Source: an uncultured beta proteobacterium (GTDB lineage Bacteria > Pseudomonadota > Gammaproteobacteria > Burkholderiales > Burkholderiaceae_C). From it: 54,071 bases of DNA. The stretch lies in the NCBI GenBank assembly GCA_903960915.1, contig CAJCCO010000049.1, forward strand, positions 1 through 54,071, in the 5' to 3' direction. The translations under genes were made by a program, and so were the position numbers. Positions 1-6,650 of the stretch are shown here, one piece after another; within the stretch, counting starts at the first letter, position 1, and the number at the start of each line of letters is the position of its first letter. The notes below the pieces were generated by a model that did not search any database, was not told where the DNA came from, and was given only the letters and a program-made list of their open reading frames with translations.

Positions 1-32
1 CACTCTTTCCCTACACGACGCTCTTCCGATCT
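1..32 (+). other. Illumina TruSeq adapter contamination
   Basis: Bases 1-32 are identical, from memory, to the Illumina TruSeq universal/read-1 adapter without its first A (it ends CTCTTCCGATCT). This is library sequence left on a contig end, not genome. The genomic sequence therefore starts at about base 33, and whatever lies left of it is unknown. Confidence 0.97.
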
Positions 33-33
33 G

Positions 34-165
34 GCATACCGGGCGTTACGCAAAAAACATCTGGGCAAGTCGGACGTTTGGTACTCGCAGCAGATCGCCA
101 AGACCCCCATTGCCCAAGACCGCAACGCCAGAACCATCAAAAAACACATGAAATCAAAAAAATAG
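34..165 (+). CDS. C-terminal fragment of an unknown protein (5' end missing)
   Basis: An open frame enters from the contig end and stops with TAG at 163-165, giving about 43 residues that end in a basic tail (TIKKHMKSKK). The readable part is rich in Lys, Gln and Arg and contains the stretch KSDVWYSQQIAKTP. I do not recognise the family. A good intrinsic terminator starts at the stop codon, which supports this being the end of a real gene. It lies upstream of alpA and in the same orientation, so it may belong to the same island. The left part is lost because the contig ends in adapter sequence. Confidence 0.5.
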   Translation, partial: AYRALRKKHLGKSDVWYSQQIAKTPIAQDRNARTIKKHMKSKK

Positions 166-193
166 TTGAGCGGAAAGTTTTCGCTCAACTTTT
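165..193 (+). terminator. Rho-independent terminator after the partial gene
   Basis: Perfect 8-bp stem GTTGAGCG (165-172) with CGCTCAAC (182-189). The loop GAAAGTTTT can extend the stem by A-T pairs, and a T run follows at 190-193. It starts on the last base of the upstream stop codon and insulates alpA from the upstream gene. Confidence 0.75.
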
Positions 194-260
194 CCCTCTG
201 AAAACGCGTCATATCGCGCTGTTTTGTTCCAGGTCACGAAGCCCTCTTTCCCTCTGAAAC
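191..260 (+). repeat. Short direct repeat upstream of alpA
   Basis: TTTCCCTCTGAAA occurs at 191-203 and again at 247-259, 56 bases apart, in the 190-bp non-coding stretch before alpA. A GC-rich hairpin (CACG...CGTG, about 274-287) followed by GGCCTTTT comes after the second copy. The copies could be regulator-binding sites for the island's early promoter. No clear promoter could be assigned here. Confidence 0.4.
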
Positions 261-359
261 GCCACTCACAACACGTCGCGGCGTGGGCCTTTTATCGCCC
301 AAATCGCCCAAACATACTTGCGTCTGAGTTCATTCCATACCTGTCAAAGAGGACCCAAT

Positions 360-617
360 ATGACAACCCATATCCTGCGTATCCCTGCCGCTAGAGCCCA
401 ATCGGGTTATTCCCGCTCCACCATCTACCTGCGCATTGCCCAAGGCTTGTGGACCAAGCCCGTCAGGCTCGGGCAGCGCGCCGTCGGCTGGCCGTCCAAC
501 GAGATTGAGGCGCTGAATGCTGCGCGCATTTCGGGCAAATCAGATCCCCAAATTCGCGATTTGGTCGAAACACTGCACAAGAAGCGTCAAGAGCTGATGA
601 CAGCTTGGGGGCTGTAA
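360..617 (+). CDS. alpA: AlpA-family DNA-binding regulator
   Basis: 85-residue MerR-like winged-HTH protein of the AlpA family, small transcription factors of prophages, P4-like satellites and genomic islands that often control integrase/excision genes. The signature is visible: YSRSTIYLRIAQG (recognition helix), then KPVRLGQRAVGWPSNEIEAL, the usual wing-plus-helix ending of AlpA. A longer frame opens at 318, but the ATG at 360 has an AGAGGA ribosome site 6-7 bases upstream and leaves only a short N-terminus before the HTH, so I use 360. Next come a 32-codon ORF and the primase gene. The likely role is switching island replication and excision genes; targets are inferred only. Confidence 0.85.
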   Translation: MTTHILRIPAARAQSGYSRSTIYLRIAQGLWTKPVRLGQRAVGWPSNEIEALNAARISGKSDPQIRDLVETLHKKRQELMTAWGL

Positions 618-619
618 CC

Positions 620-718
620 ATGGAAAACACCCTTTGCGCCCTCGCCATTTGGCTGATTCAGTCCGCGCCTGATGCCGCTGCCCTCCTCATGGGTGTGGCT
701 TTGAAAGGATTTGTATGA
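620..718 (+). CDS. Small ORF, 32 aa, coupled to primase gene
   Basis: ATG at 620, two bases after the alpA stop, opens a 32-codon frame whose TGA (716-718) overlaps the primase start in an ATGA junction (715-718). The peptide is hydrophobic and Ala/Leu-rich (ALAIWLIQSAPDAAALLM), with no recognised domain. It has no strong ribosome site of its own beyond the alpA tail. Tight packing between two real genes and the overlap suggest translation coupled to the primase gene. It could also be only a coupling leader. Function unknown. Confidence 0.45.
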   Translation: MENTLCALAIWLIQSAPDAAALLMGVALKGFV

Positions 719-3600
719 ACGACCGTACCGAAAATCTCGCAACTCCAGACAACTCTCGCAACTGTGAAGAGCCTCCCAAACTGCCGCTGGCCTTCACGGT
801 CATCACCAGCACCAAGCCAGACCGCCTCACCAAGATCATTGGCCTAGACGCCAAAGGCGGTATGCGAAAGGAAACTTCGGCCATGCTCAGTCGGGGCCAG
901 GCGCAGCGCGTTGTCGTGGCTGACCTGAACGGACTCAAGACCCACCTGGAAACCCTGACCAGTGCCCAGGCTGTCACTTGGGGCGTCACCAAAGCGCATG
1001 CAGTTGAAGTTTGCACAGAAGGGAATACCGAGGCGCAGCAAACTGGTGCCATCGCCCGTACCCGTGAAAACTTCAAGTTTCGTGCCGCACCGGGTGTGAT
1101 GATGTTGGACCACGATGGGCTGCCCGATGGTGAACTCACGTCACACCAGTTCCGGGACCGCTTGATTGCCGCCGCACCGGCGCTGGCCGATGCCCCCATG
1201 CTCTGGCGTCCCAGTGCCTCGGCAGGTTGTGTGGCCCCGGATGGCCGCATCTTGTCTGGCCTGACCCGCCACCGGATTTATATCCCAGTGATGGACGCCA
1301 CGCTGATTCCAGAAGCGGGCAAGGCCCTGGAGGCCCTGCTGTGGGCCACGCCTGGCGCGGGTTGGTGCGAGGTGGGTGTCGCAGGCCAGCGTTTGCCACG
1401 CTGTTTGGTGGATGTATCAGTGTGGCAGCCCGAGCGGTTGGACTTTGCCGGGCCATCGGTGCTGGTGGACGGGGTTACCCGCGCCGGGGTTGAGGGTGTG
1501 ATTTATGGCGACGGGGCGGCCCAGTTCAACCTGCGCGGCCTGATAGACAGTGCCACGCCCTCCATCAAGAAGCAAGCCCAGGCCGGACTCAAGGCCGCAA
1601 GTGCAGCGGTCGCAGAGAAGTGCGACGCCACCCGACGCAAGTGGGTTGCAGAAAAGGCCCCTGCCCTAGCGCAGCGCCGTGGCGTCAAGCTGTCACAGGC
1701 CACCAACGTACTGGAACGCGCAGCGGTGCATCAAGTGCTGATGGGTGACTTTGAGCTGACGTGTGCCGACAATCAGGTAGTGACCGTGGCCCAGTTGCTG
1801 GACAATCCGCACCGCTGGCACAACACCCGGTTTGCCGACCCGCTCGATCCGGATGCAGACAAGCGGGTGGCTCTGGCACGACTGCTCAATGGCACTCGCC
1901 CAGACCTGTTTTCACACCGGCACGGCGGTATGCGCTACGAACTGCGTCGCCAGTCTGCGCGGGTCCAGTTGGGACGGGGTATGCGGGTGGACTCCACCGA
2001 TGCGGTATTGCAAGTCTTGCGCGACCGCAGTGAACTGTTTGACTTTGGCACCAATGCCATCGCCTTTGTTGCCGACGGTAGGGCCACACCGGTCAGCCGC
2101 GACTGGTTGGTCGACCACGCGGGCCGGGTGTCAGAGTTCTACAGCTTCAAGACCGAGCGCGATGAAGATGGCAACGTTATCTCCACGCGAGAAACGCCAG
2201 AAGACGCCCCCACCTACATTGCCAGCGCCATCATTGCCAAACACGGCAGCCGCAATTTCCGCAAGTTAACGGCAGTCATCACAGCGCCCACCGTACGACC
2301 CGATGGCAGCGTGTTGGATGAACCCGGCCATGACGCAGCGACTGGGCTGATGTACGTCACCACCGAAGCGTATCCGCTGACCGTGCCGCATGCACCGACT
2401 GTCGATCAAGCCTTGGACGCATTGGCCCAGCTGTGGCAACCGATTCGCTTGTTTCCCTTTGCTGATGAACTTGCTGTCGGTGTCACCTTGGGCGCCATGT
2501 TGTCCGCATGTCTGCGCCCAGCCTTGCCAACCTGTCCAGCCTTCGGTTTTGATGCGCCCGCAGCAGGCACCGGAAAAACCCTGCTGGCCAAGTGCATCGG
2601 CGCGCTGGCCACGGGCGGCGATGTCGCCGTGCTGCCACCCACCAATGACGAAGACGAATGCCGCAAGCGCTTGTTTGCGGCCTTGCGCGGCGGCTCCAAG
2701 GTGCTGCTGTGGGACAACGTGCGTGAACCTTTAGGCAACTCGGTGATCGACTCGTTTCTGACATCTTCCCTGTTTGCCGACCGCGTGTTGGGGGTTTCCG
2801 AGAACGTGGAGTTGCCTAACCGGTCTCTGTTTCTGGTGTCGGGTAACAACCTGGTTTTGACGGGCGACACCCACCGCCGGATATTGCTGGCGCGGCTCGA
2901 TGCACAAATCGAAACGCCCTTTAAGCGCGAGTTCGAGTTTGATCCACTCACCGAAATCTGCAAAAACCGCCAGGCTTTAGTGGTGGCCGTGCTGACCATT
3001 GTGCGGGCCCATATCACTGCTGGCCGCCCCAAAGTGGGCAAAGGACGTATCGCCTCGTTTGAGGTCTGGGATGACCTGGTTCGCCAGCCCCTGTGCTGGC
3101 TTCGGGAGCGCCTGATGGAGTCAGGGCGGGACTTGGCGAACTTTCCCATGTTTGCTGACCCGGCCGATTCCATTGACCGCGCTGCATCAGAAAACCCGGA
3201 AACATCGAAGCTGGCGGCGCTGCTGAATGCCTGGATAGCGACCTTTGGCACCACGCCAACGTCACCGGCGCAGGCCATCGCCGAAGCCACAGAACAATTT
3301 GGCGCGCAGTCCGTATTGTTCGACGCGCTGGATGAGATAGCGGGGCAGAACGGTAAGCTCAACGTCCGCATCTTGGGCCGCTGGCTAGAACGCCACGCGG
3401 GTCAGCTTTGCACTGGGCTGCGCCTTGTGCTCGCCAACAAGACCAATGGGTTAAAACGCTGGACTGTAGTGCGCACGGTGGAGCGTGCCGCAACCGAGAA
3501 GGGCAGTCCGGGAGTTGCGAGAGTTGCGTCAAGTTGCGAGATTCAGGACGTTGACGACACAGCGGTCGCAAGTGATCCGGATGACGTGGAGATATTTTGA
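715..3600 (+). CDS. Primase-polymerase / P-loop ATPase replication protein of the island
   Basis: 961 residues. The N-terminal half has features of an archaeo-eukaryotic primase fold: VMMLDHDG (about 128-135) fits the hhhDhD metal motif, SASAG (167-171) and HRIYIP (186-191) follow, and LVDVSVWQPERLDF (from 231) fits the third acidic motif. The C-terminal half is a P-loop ATPase: Walker A APAAGTGKT with GTGKT at 618-622, Walker B VLLWDN (663-668), a sensor-like SGNN near 709-712 and an arginine-rich THRRILLARLD segment just after. This primase-helicase layout is common in P4-like satellites, PICIs and plasmids, and would drive autonomous island replication. The start overlaps the upstream small ORF by ATGA. 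Family assignment is from motifs, not a search. Confidence 0.75.
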   Translation: MNDRTENLATPDNSRNCEEPPKLPLAFTVITSTKPDRLTKIIGLDAKGGMRKETSAMLSRGQAQRVVVADLNGLKTHLETLTSAQAVTWGVTKAHAVEVCTEGNTEAQQTGAIARTRENFKFRAAPGVMMLDHDGLPDGELTSHQFRDRLIAAAPALADAPMLWRPSASAGCVAPDGRILSGLTRHRIYIPVMDATLIPEAGKALEALLWATPGAGWCEVGVAGQRLPRCLVDVSVWQPERLDFAGPSVLVDGVTRAGVEGVIYGDGAAQFNLRGLIDSATPSIKKQAQAGLKAASAAVAEKCDATRRKWVAEKAPALAQRRGVKLSQATNVLERAAVHQVLMGDFELTCADNQVVTVAQLLDNPHRWHNTRFADPLDPDADKRVALARLLNGTRPDLFSHRHGGMRYELRRQSARVQLGRGMRVDSTDAVLQVLRDRSELFDFGTNAIAFVADGRATPVSRDWLVDHAGRVSEFYSFKTERDEDGNVISTRETPEDAPTYIASAIIAKHGSRNFRKLTAVITAPTVRPDGSVLDEPGHDAATGLMYVTTEAYPLTVPHAPTVDQALDALAQLWQPIRLFPFADELAVGVTLGAMLSACLRPALPTCPAFGFDAPAAGTGKTLLAKCIGALATGGDVAVLPPTNDEDECRKRLFAALRGGSKVLLWDNVREPLGNSVIDSFLTSSLFADRVLGVSENVELPNRSLFLVSGNNLVLTGDTHRRILLARLDAQIETPFKREFEFDPLTEICKNRQALVVAVLTIVRAHITAGRPKVGKGRIASFEVWDDLVRQPLCWLRERLMESGRDLANFPMFADPADSIDRAASENPETSKLAALLNAWIATFGTTPTSPAQAIAEATEQFGAQSVLFDALDEIAGQNGKLNVRILGRWLERHAGQLCTGLRLVLANKTNGLKRWTVVRTVERAATEKGSPGVARVASSCEIQDVDDTAVASDPDDVEIF

Positions 3601-3977
3601 TGACCACACAGGCCGTTGAAACAGTGCTTGCCCGGCTCTCAAACGCTGGTCTGAACCTCTCGCTGGCCTTCTCTGGTGGGCTGGCGGTGGGACCGACTAG
3701 GCGCTTGACCCCCTACCTGAGCGTCCTTATTCGACGCAACAAGACGCAGTTGATCGACTGGCTGACGGCGGCCAATGATGCCGCAAGACATGAACCCATC
3801 TCAACGGTGAACCCCGCGGACTGGAAGCAATTGGCCAAAGCGTACTACGCCCACCACGTCAATTGTCCAACCTGTATTGCTGCCGGTCGTGGCAGCCGAT
3901 ATGGACAGCGCTGTGGCGAAGGCATGGTGCTTTGGCGTGTGTACTACTACTTACGAGCAACCCCTGACAGCTCCTGA
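3600..3977 (+). CDS. Small protein with TubC-docking-like N-terminus and CxxC region
   Basis: 125 residues. The ATG (3600-3602) overlaps the primase stop by one base (TGATG), so the two are translationally coupled. Residues 5-50 (VLARLSNAGLNLSLAF...NKTQLIDWL) resemble the TubC N-terminal docking domain fold that annotation pipelines often assign to short mobile-element proteins. The C-terminal half carries WKQLAKAYYAHHVNCPTC and GRGSRYGQRCGEGMVLW, a conserved-looking Cys/His pattern that may bind a metal. Genes of this type often sit just behind island or plasmid primases. The function is unknown; a partner or adaptor of the primase is my inference. A TTG at 3597 is a less likely start. Confidence 0.6.
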   Translation: MTTQAVETVLARLSNAGLNLSLAFSGGLAVGPTRRLTPYLSVLIRRNKTQLIDWLTAANDAARHEPISTVNPADWKQLAKAYYAHHVNCPTCIAAGRGSRYGQRCGEGMVLWRVYYYLRATPDSS

Positions 3978-4005
3978 TTGACAACCCAAGCTAAAGCCGT
4001 ATCTT
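3978..4005 (+). promoter_or_regulatory. Predicted sigma-70 promoter before the terminase gene
   Basis: A perfect -35 TTGACA (3978-3983), directly after the previous stop codon, with TATCTT (4000-4005) 16 bases downstream. It would give a leader of about 120 nt for the terminase small-subunit-like gene and separate it from the replication genes. Confidence 0.5.
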
Positions 4006-4099
4006 GAAACCCCACTATGTCAACCAACCCAAGAAGCACAGCAGGCCCTAGGGGGGAACAAATGTCTAGCGCTCTCGCCTTGGCTGACCGTCGGTACCC

Positions 4100-4114
4100 T
4101 TCGTTTTTAACGAA
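4100..4114 (+). promoter_or_regulatory. Inverted repeat just before the terminase gene
   Basis: Perfect dyad TTCGTT-TTT-AACGAA, ending a few bases before the GGAG ribosome site (4118-4121) of the gene at 4132. It may be a repressor operator or an RNA hairpin limiting ribosome access. No protein can be assigned to it from sequence. Confidence 0.45.
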
Positions 4115-4131
4115 CATGGAGATATTTCACA

Positions 4132-4566
4132 ATGCGAAATAACAAGACCACCACTTTTCTTCAGCACAAGGCCGTCGTGGCGCTCAAGGATCAGCGGCTG
4201 CAGCCGCCGCTAGACATGCCTGATGAGCAGGCCGCTGTTTGGCGCATGACGGTGAGTAACTTGCCGCCAGATTGGTTTGCCACCGAGCAAATCCCGATCC
4301 TGACGACTTACTGCCGCCACGTGTGCAGGTCCGATCTGATTGAGCATGCGCTTACCGGTCTGGATCCGGTGCGGGACTTGGAGCAGTTCGACAAGCTGAC
4401 CAAGCTCGCGGCTGGCGAGTCGGCCAAGATCGCGATGCACTCACGTGCTATGCGGCTGACACAGCAAGCTAGGTTCAAAGCGGAGACGGCTCATGGACGC
4501 GGTTGGGCTGCTGCGGGTGCGGCGCGTATTGACGATTTGGATGATGTGCATGGGTTGTTAGCGTGA
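4132..4566 (+). CDS. P27-type phage terminase small subunit-like protein
   Basis: 144 residues. The pattern EQAAVWRMTVSNLPPDWF, then a helix with TTYCRHVCRSDLIEHAL and the downstream RLTQQARFKAETA segment match the P27-type small terminase subunit, which recognises phage or satellite DNA for packaging. Length fits the family (about 130-160 aa). It has a GGAG ribosome site, its own predicted promoter and an inverted repeat in the leader. No large terminase, portal or capsid gene follows; instead there is IS debris and the integrase. A lone TerS is a hallmark of elements that redirect a helper phage's packaging, but deletion of the rest of a packaging module is equally possible. Family call is moderately sure. 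Confidence 0.65.
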   Translation: MRNNKTTTFLQHKAVVALKDQRLQPPLDMPDEQAAVWRMTVSNLPPDWFATEQIPILTTYCRHVCRSDLIEHALTGLDPVRDLEQFDKLTKLAAGESAKIAMHSRAMRLTQQARFKAETAHGRGWAAAGAARIDDLDDVHGLLA

Positions 4567-4740
4567 GCTCGTTTACTTGCGCACGTCTCAATCAACTCAG
4601 CCCCATAAATTCGACAGGCAAAGTGGACCCCACAGGCAGGACAGACTTGATGCCAGCGTAAGTTGCACTCGACATCTCGCAGGAAGTCGGCACTGCCTCG
4701 ATTTTGCATTTGGTATTGCTGGCTCGTTCTTATTACGGAC

Positions 4741-5060
4741 TTACTTGAACGCGGACCTGTTGGAGCCCAGAGCAACTGGTAGTCCTTCTTGGGTCCGGTA
4801 TTTGTCCACGATCATCACACCGCTACCGCTTGAAGTCTTGTAAACCTCTTTAGGGGGTTTGATGATCTAAGTACTGGTGCGGTCGCTCGGCGCTGTAAAA
4901 GGCAACGTAATTCGTCAAACTAATCAACAGTACACCCATCGTGGCCTAGCAGGTGAGATACACATCTTTGTTTTTGACGCTCCTCCAAGGCGGATCCACG
5001 AAGATGTTGACGTAAGCCGAACCCCGGCCGACCAAGCGCGAGTTTATTACCGCTCACCAG
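4741..5060 (-). pseudogene. IS3-family transposase OrfB, decayed C-terminal remnant
   Basis: Read on the minus strand, the region encodes GRGSAYVNIFVDPPWRSVK, then KDVYL, ATMG, NYVAFYSAERPHQYLDHQTP and KEVYKTSSGSGVMIVDKY: the end of the IS3-family integrase core, where FYNxERPHQ and WRSVKYEDVYL are typical. It is broken: an in-frame TAG (4946-4948) replaces a codon before ATMG, and one extra base in the G run at 4853-4857 shifts the frame between QTP and KEVY. Another stop lies at 5054-5056, and the N-terminal two thirds are missing. The frame ends with TAA at 4741-4743. Flanks 4567-4740 and 5061-5115 hold no intact gene; the former is probably the 3' non-coding end of the IS, with a possible inverted repeat near TGGACCCCAC (about 4623). 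Confidence 0.85.
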
Positions 5061-5115
5061 GAAAGGTCTTCAACCCAGCTTAATGAACAGTGATTGTGAG
5101 TACCACTTCTGATTT

Positions 5116-6330
5116 TCAGGCTGCAGATTTTTGAAATGCCAACACCTTGCCAGTTGCACAACTGTCCAGATAGTCCGCCCAATGCTGCATCATCTTCGCG
5201 CGTTGATTGAGATAGGTCGCGTGGTTGTAGGCCGCGCTTACTTCATTGCGCTCCTGGTGCGCCAGTTGTAATTCAATATGGGCATGGTCAAAACCCATTT
5301 CATGCATCAAGGTTGAGGCCACTCCTCGGAAGCCGTGTCCGGTCATACGGCCCTTGTAGCCCATGCGGGCAAGGGCGCCCAAAATGGTGTTGTTGCTCAT
5401 GGACTTTTCGTGGTCGCGCTCTCCCGGAAACAGCAACTTGCTACGTCCTGACACCAATTGCAGTGTTTGCAGCACGTTCACCGCCTGGGTGGAAAGCGGC
5501 ACGATATGTGGCGTTTTCATCTTCATTCGTGAAGCCGGAATGTCCCATCGCCGTGCTTCAAAGTCAAACTCGGCCCAGCGTGCGCCAATCAGCTCCGAGG
5601 TGCGAACAAAGGTCAGCGCCATCAACTTCATGGCTAGGCGCGTCACAGCGGCTCCCGTATAGCCTTCAATGTGCCGCAGCAATTCTGGCAGCTCCTTGGC
5701 GCTTATACGGGCATAGTTGCCAGCCTTTCGGGAGGCCAGCACGTCGCTGGGCTTGATGTCACTGGCTGGGTTACGCTGGGCTAGGCCATGCGCAACTGCG
5801 TATCGGAATACTTGCCCCGAAGTTTGCAAGGCCCGTTTGGCAATGTCCAAGGCCCCGCGCTTTGAAATCGTTTGCACCATCGCCACCAACTCATGGGCCT
5901 GTATCTCGGACACCGGGCGCGCACCAATAGCGGGGAACACGTCTGCCTTAAGGCGGCGCATAACATCATCCGCATGCCGCACACTCTTAGCACCGTGCCA
6001 GTGGTCCCACCACAGCAAGGCCACAGACTGAAAAGAATTTTCAGCGGATGCCTGCTTAGTGATCTTGTCGGTGGCCCGCTTCGCCATCGGGTCCGTTCCG
6101 CTGGCCAGCAACTTGCGCGCTTCGCCCATGCCATCGCGCGCTTTGGCGAGCGAAACGTCCGGATAAGCACCTAGCGACATCACCTTCTCTTTGCCCAAGA
6201 ACCGGTATTTCCAGCGCCAGAGCTTCGATCCAACCGGGTTGACCAACAAGTACAGACCCTTGCCGTCACTCAGTTTGACGGGCTTCTCGCCTAGTTTGGC
6301 CTTTTTGATAGCAGTATCGGTCAGCGACAT
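5116..6330 (-). CDS. int: P4-type tyrosine integrase (DUF4102 arm-binding domain)
   Basis: 404 residues. It catalyses site-specific integration and excision of the island. The N-terminal DUF4102 arm-binding domain (LTDTAIKKAK through about residue 90, with DGKGLYLLVNP) is followed by a SAM-like core-binding domain (about 100-190) and the catalytic domain. Catalytic residues are visible: R243 (FVRTSE), H332 and R335 (GHGFRG), H358 (LAHQ) and nucleophile Y368 (AAYNHA). The frame is open upstream to 6429, but ATG 6330 has GGAG 7 bases upstream and gives the conserved family start; the extension only translates the repeats listed separately. The gene points away from the tRNA-Ser gene 185 bp upstream, which is the expected int-next-to-attachment-site arrangement. 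It appears intact. Confidence 0.95.
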   Translation of the reverse strand: MSLTDTAIKKAKLGEKPVKLSDGKGLYLLVNPVGSKLWRWKYRFLGKEKVMSLGAYPDVSLAKARDGMGEARKLLASGTDPMAKRATDKITKQASAENSFQSVALLWWDHWHGAKSVRHADDVMRRLKADVFPAIGARPVSEIQAHELVAMVQTISKRGALDIAKRALQTSGQVFRYAVAHGLAQRNPASDIKPSDVLASRKAGNYARISAKELPELLRHIEGYTGAAVTRLAMKLMALTFVRTSELIGARWAEFDFEARRWDIPASRMKMKTPHIVPLSTQAVNVLQTLQLVSGRSKLLFPGERDHEKSMSNNTILGALARMGYKGRMTGHGFRGVASTLMHEMGFDHAHIELQLAHQERNEVSAAYNHATYLNQRAKMMQHWADYLDSCATGKVLAFQKSAA

Positions 6331-6357
6331 AGGGCACTCCAAGGTGTGATTTTTGGA

Positions 6358-6427
6358 AATACCCCCAATCGAATACCCCCATGCCCCCAAAGATACCCCC
6401 AACAGGTGCCAGCTGGCAATACCCCCC
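6358..6427 (-). repeat. GGGGGTAT iterons upstream of int
   Basis: On the plus strand (A)ATACCCCC occurs at 6358-6366, 6372-6380, 6393-6400 and 6418-6427, with a degenerate ATGCCCCC at 6381-6388. On the int coding strand these read GGGGGTAT, in the 100 bases before the integrase start and after the tRNA terminator. The position suggests arm-type integrase or AlpA-binding sites, possibly with autoregulation of int. Confidence 0.75.
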
Positions 6428-6444
6428 ATTGGACGTTAGAAAAC

Positions 6445-6480
6445 AAAAAACCCCGTAAACACAGGGCTTACGGGGCTTTT
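6445..6480 (-). terminator. Rho-independent terminator of tRNA-Ser
   Basis: Stem CCCCGTAA (6451-6458) pairs perfectly with TTACGGGG (6468-6475). On the minus strand it is followed by TTTTTTGTTTT, and on the plus strand by CTTTT, so it can work in both directions. It lies just downstream of the tRNA gene. Confidence 0.85.
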
Positions 6481-6514
6481 ATAGGGCTTTGCTGGACAAC
6501 AAAAAACCTAATTT

Positions 6515-6607
6515 TGGCGGAAACGGAGGGATTCGAACCCTCGATGAGGCTCTACACCCCATACTCCCTTAGCAGGGGAGCACCTTCGGCCACTCGGTCA
6601 CGTTTCC
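6515..6607 (-). tRNA. serX: tRNA-Ser (anticodon GCU)
   Basis: 93 nt with an encoded CCA (RC of TGG at 6515-6517). Acceptor stem GGAAACG/CGTTTCC, anticodon stem CTCCC/GGGAG with loop CTGCTAA (anticodon GCT), a long class-II variable arm, and T arm GAGGG-TTCGAAT-CCCTC are all complete. Its 3' end faces the integrase, so it is the probable chromosomal attachment target of the island and was restored on integration. The symbol is only conventional. A second copy of the tRNA 3' end, which would mark the far att site, was not seen in this window. Confidence 0.96.
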
Positions 6608-6621
6608 TAAAATCAGCCGCG

Positions 6622-6650
6622 ATTATGTCACGACTTGAGGGGGTAATCAG
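6622..6650 (-). promoter_or_regulatory. Predicted tRNA-Ser promoter
   Basis: Minus-strand -10 CATAAT (6622-6627) and a weak -35 CTGATT (6645-6650), 17 bases apart, ending about 15 bases before the tRNA. It overlaps the lysC stop codon. Confidence 0.45.

Noticed and set aside
4491..4775. 94-aa minus-strand frame across the terS end
   Set aside because: Runs over the IS 3' end and the terS tail; no recognisable domain, not a gene.
4877..5083. 68-aa plus-strand frame
   Set aside because: Antisense of the IS3 transposase remnant, which is recognised in the minus-strand frame.
6358..6427. CRISPR or origin iterons
   Set aside because: Repeats are 8-9 bp and lie directly before int; no spacer structure, no AT-rich region or DnaA boxes nearby.
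34..6514. Integrative conjugative element
   Set aside because: No relaxase, type IV secretion or coupling gene is visible in the assembled part. It cannot be excluded for the unseen left part.
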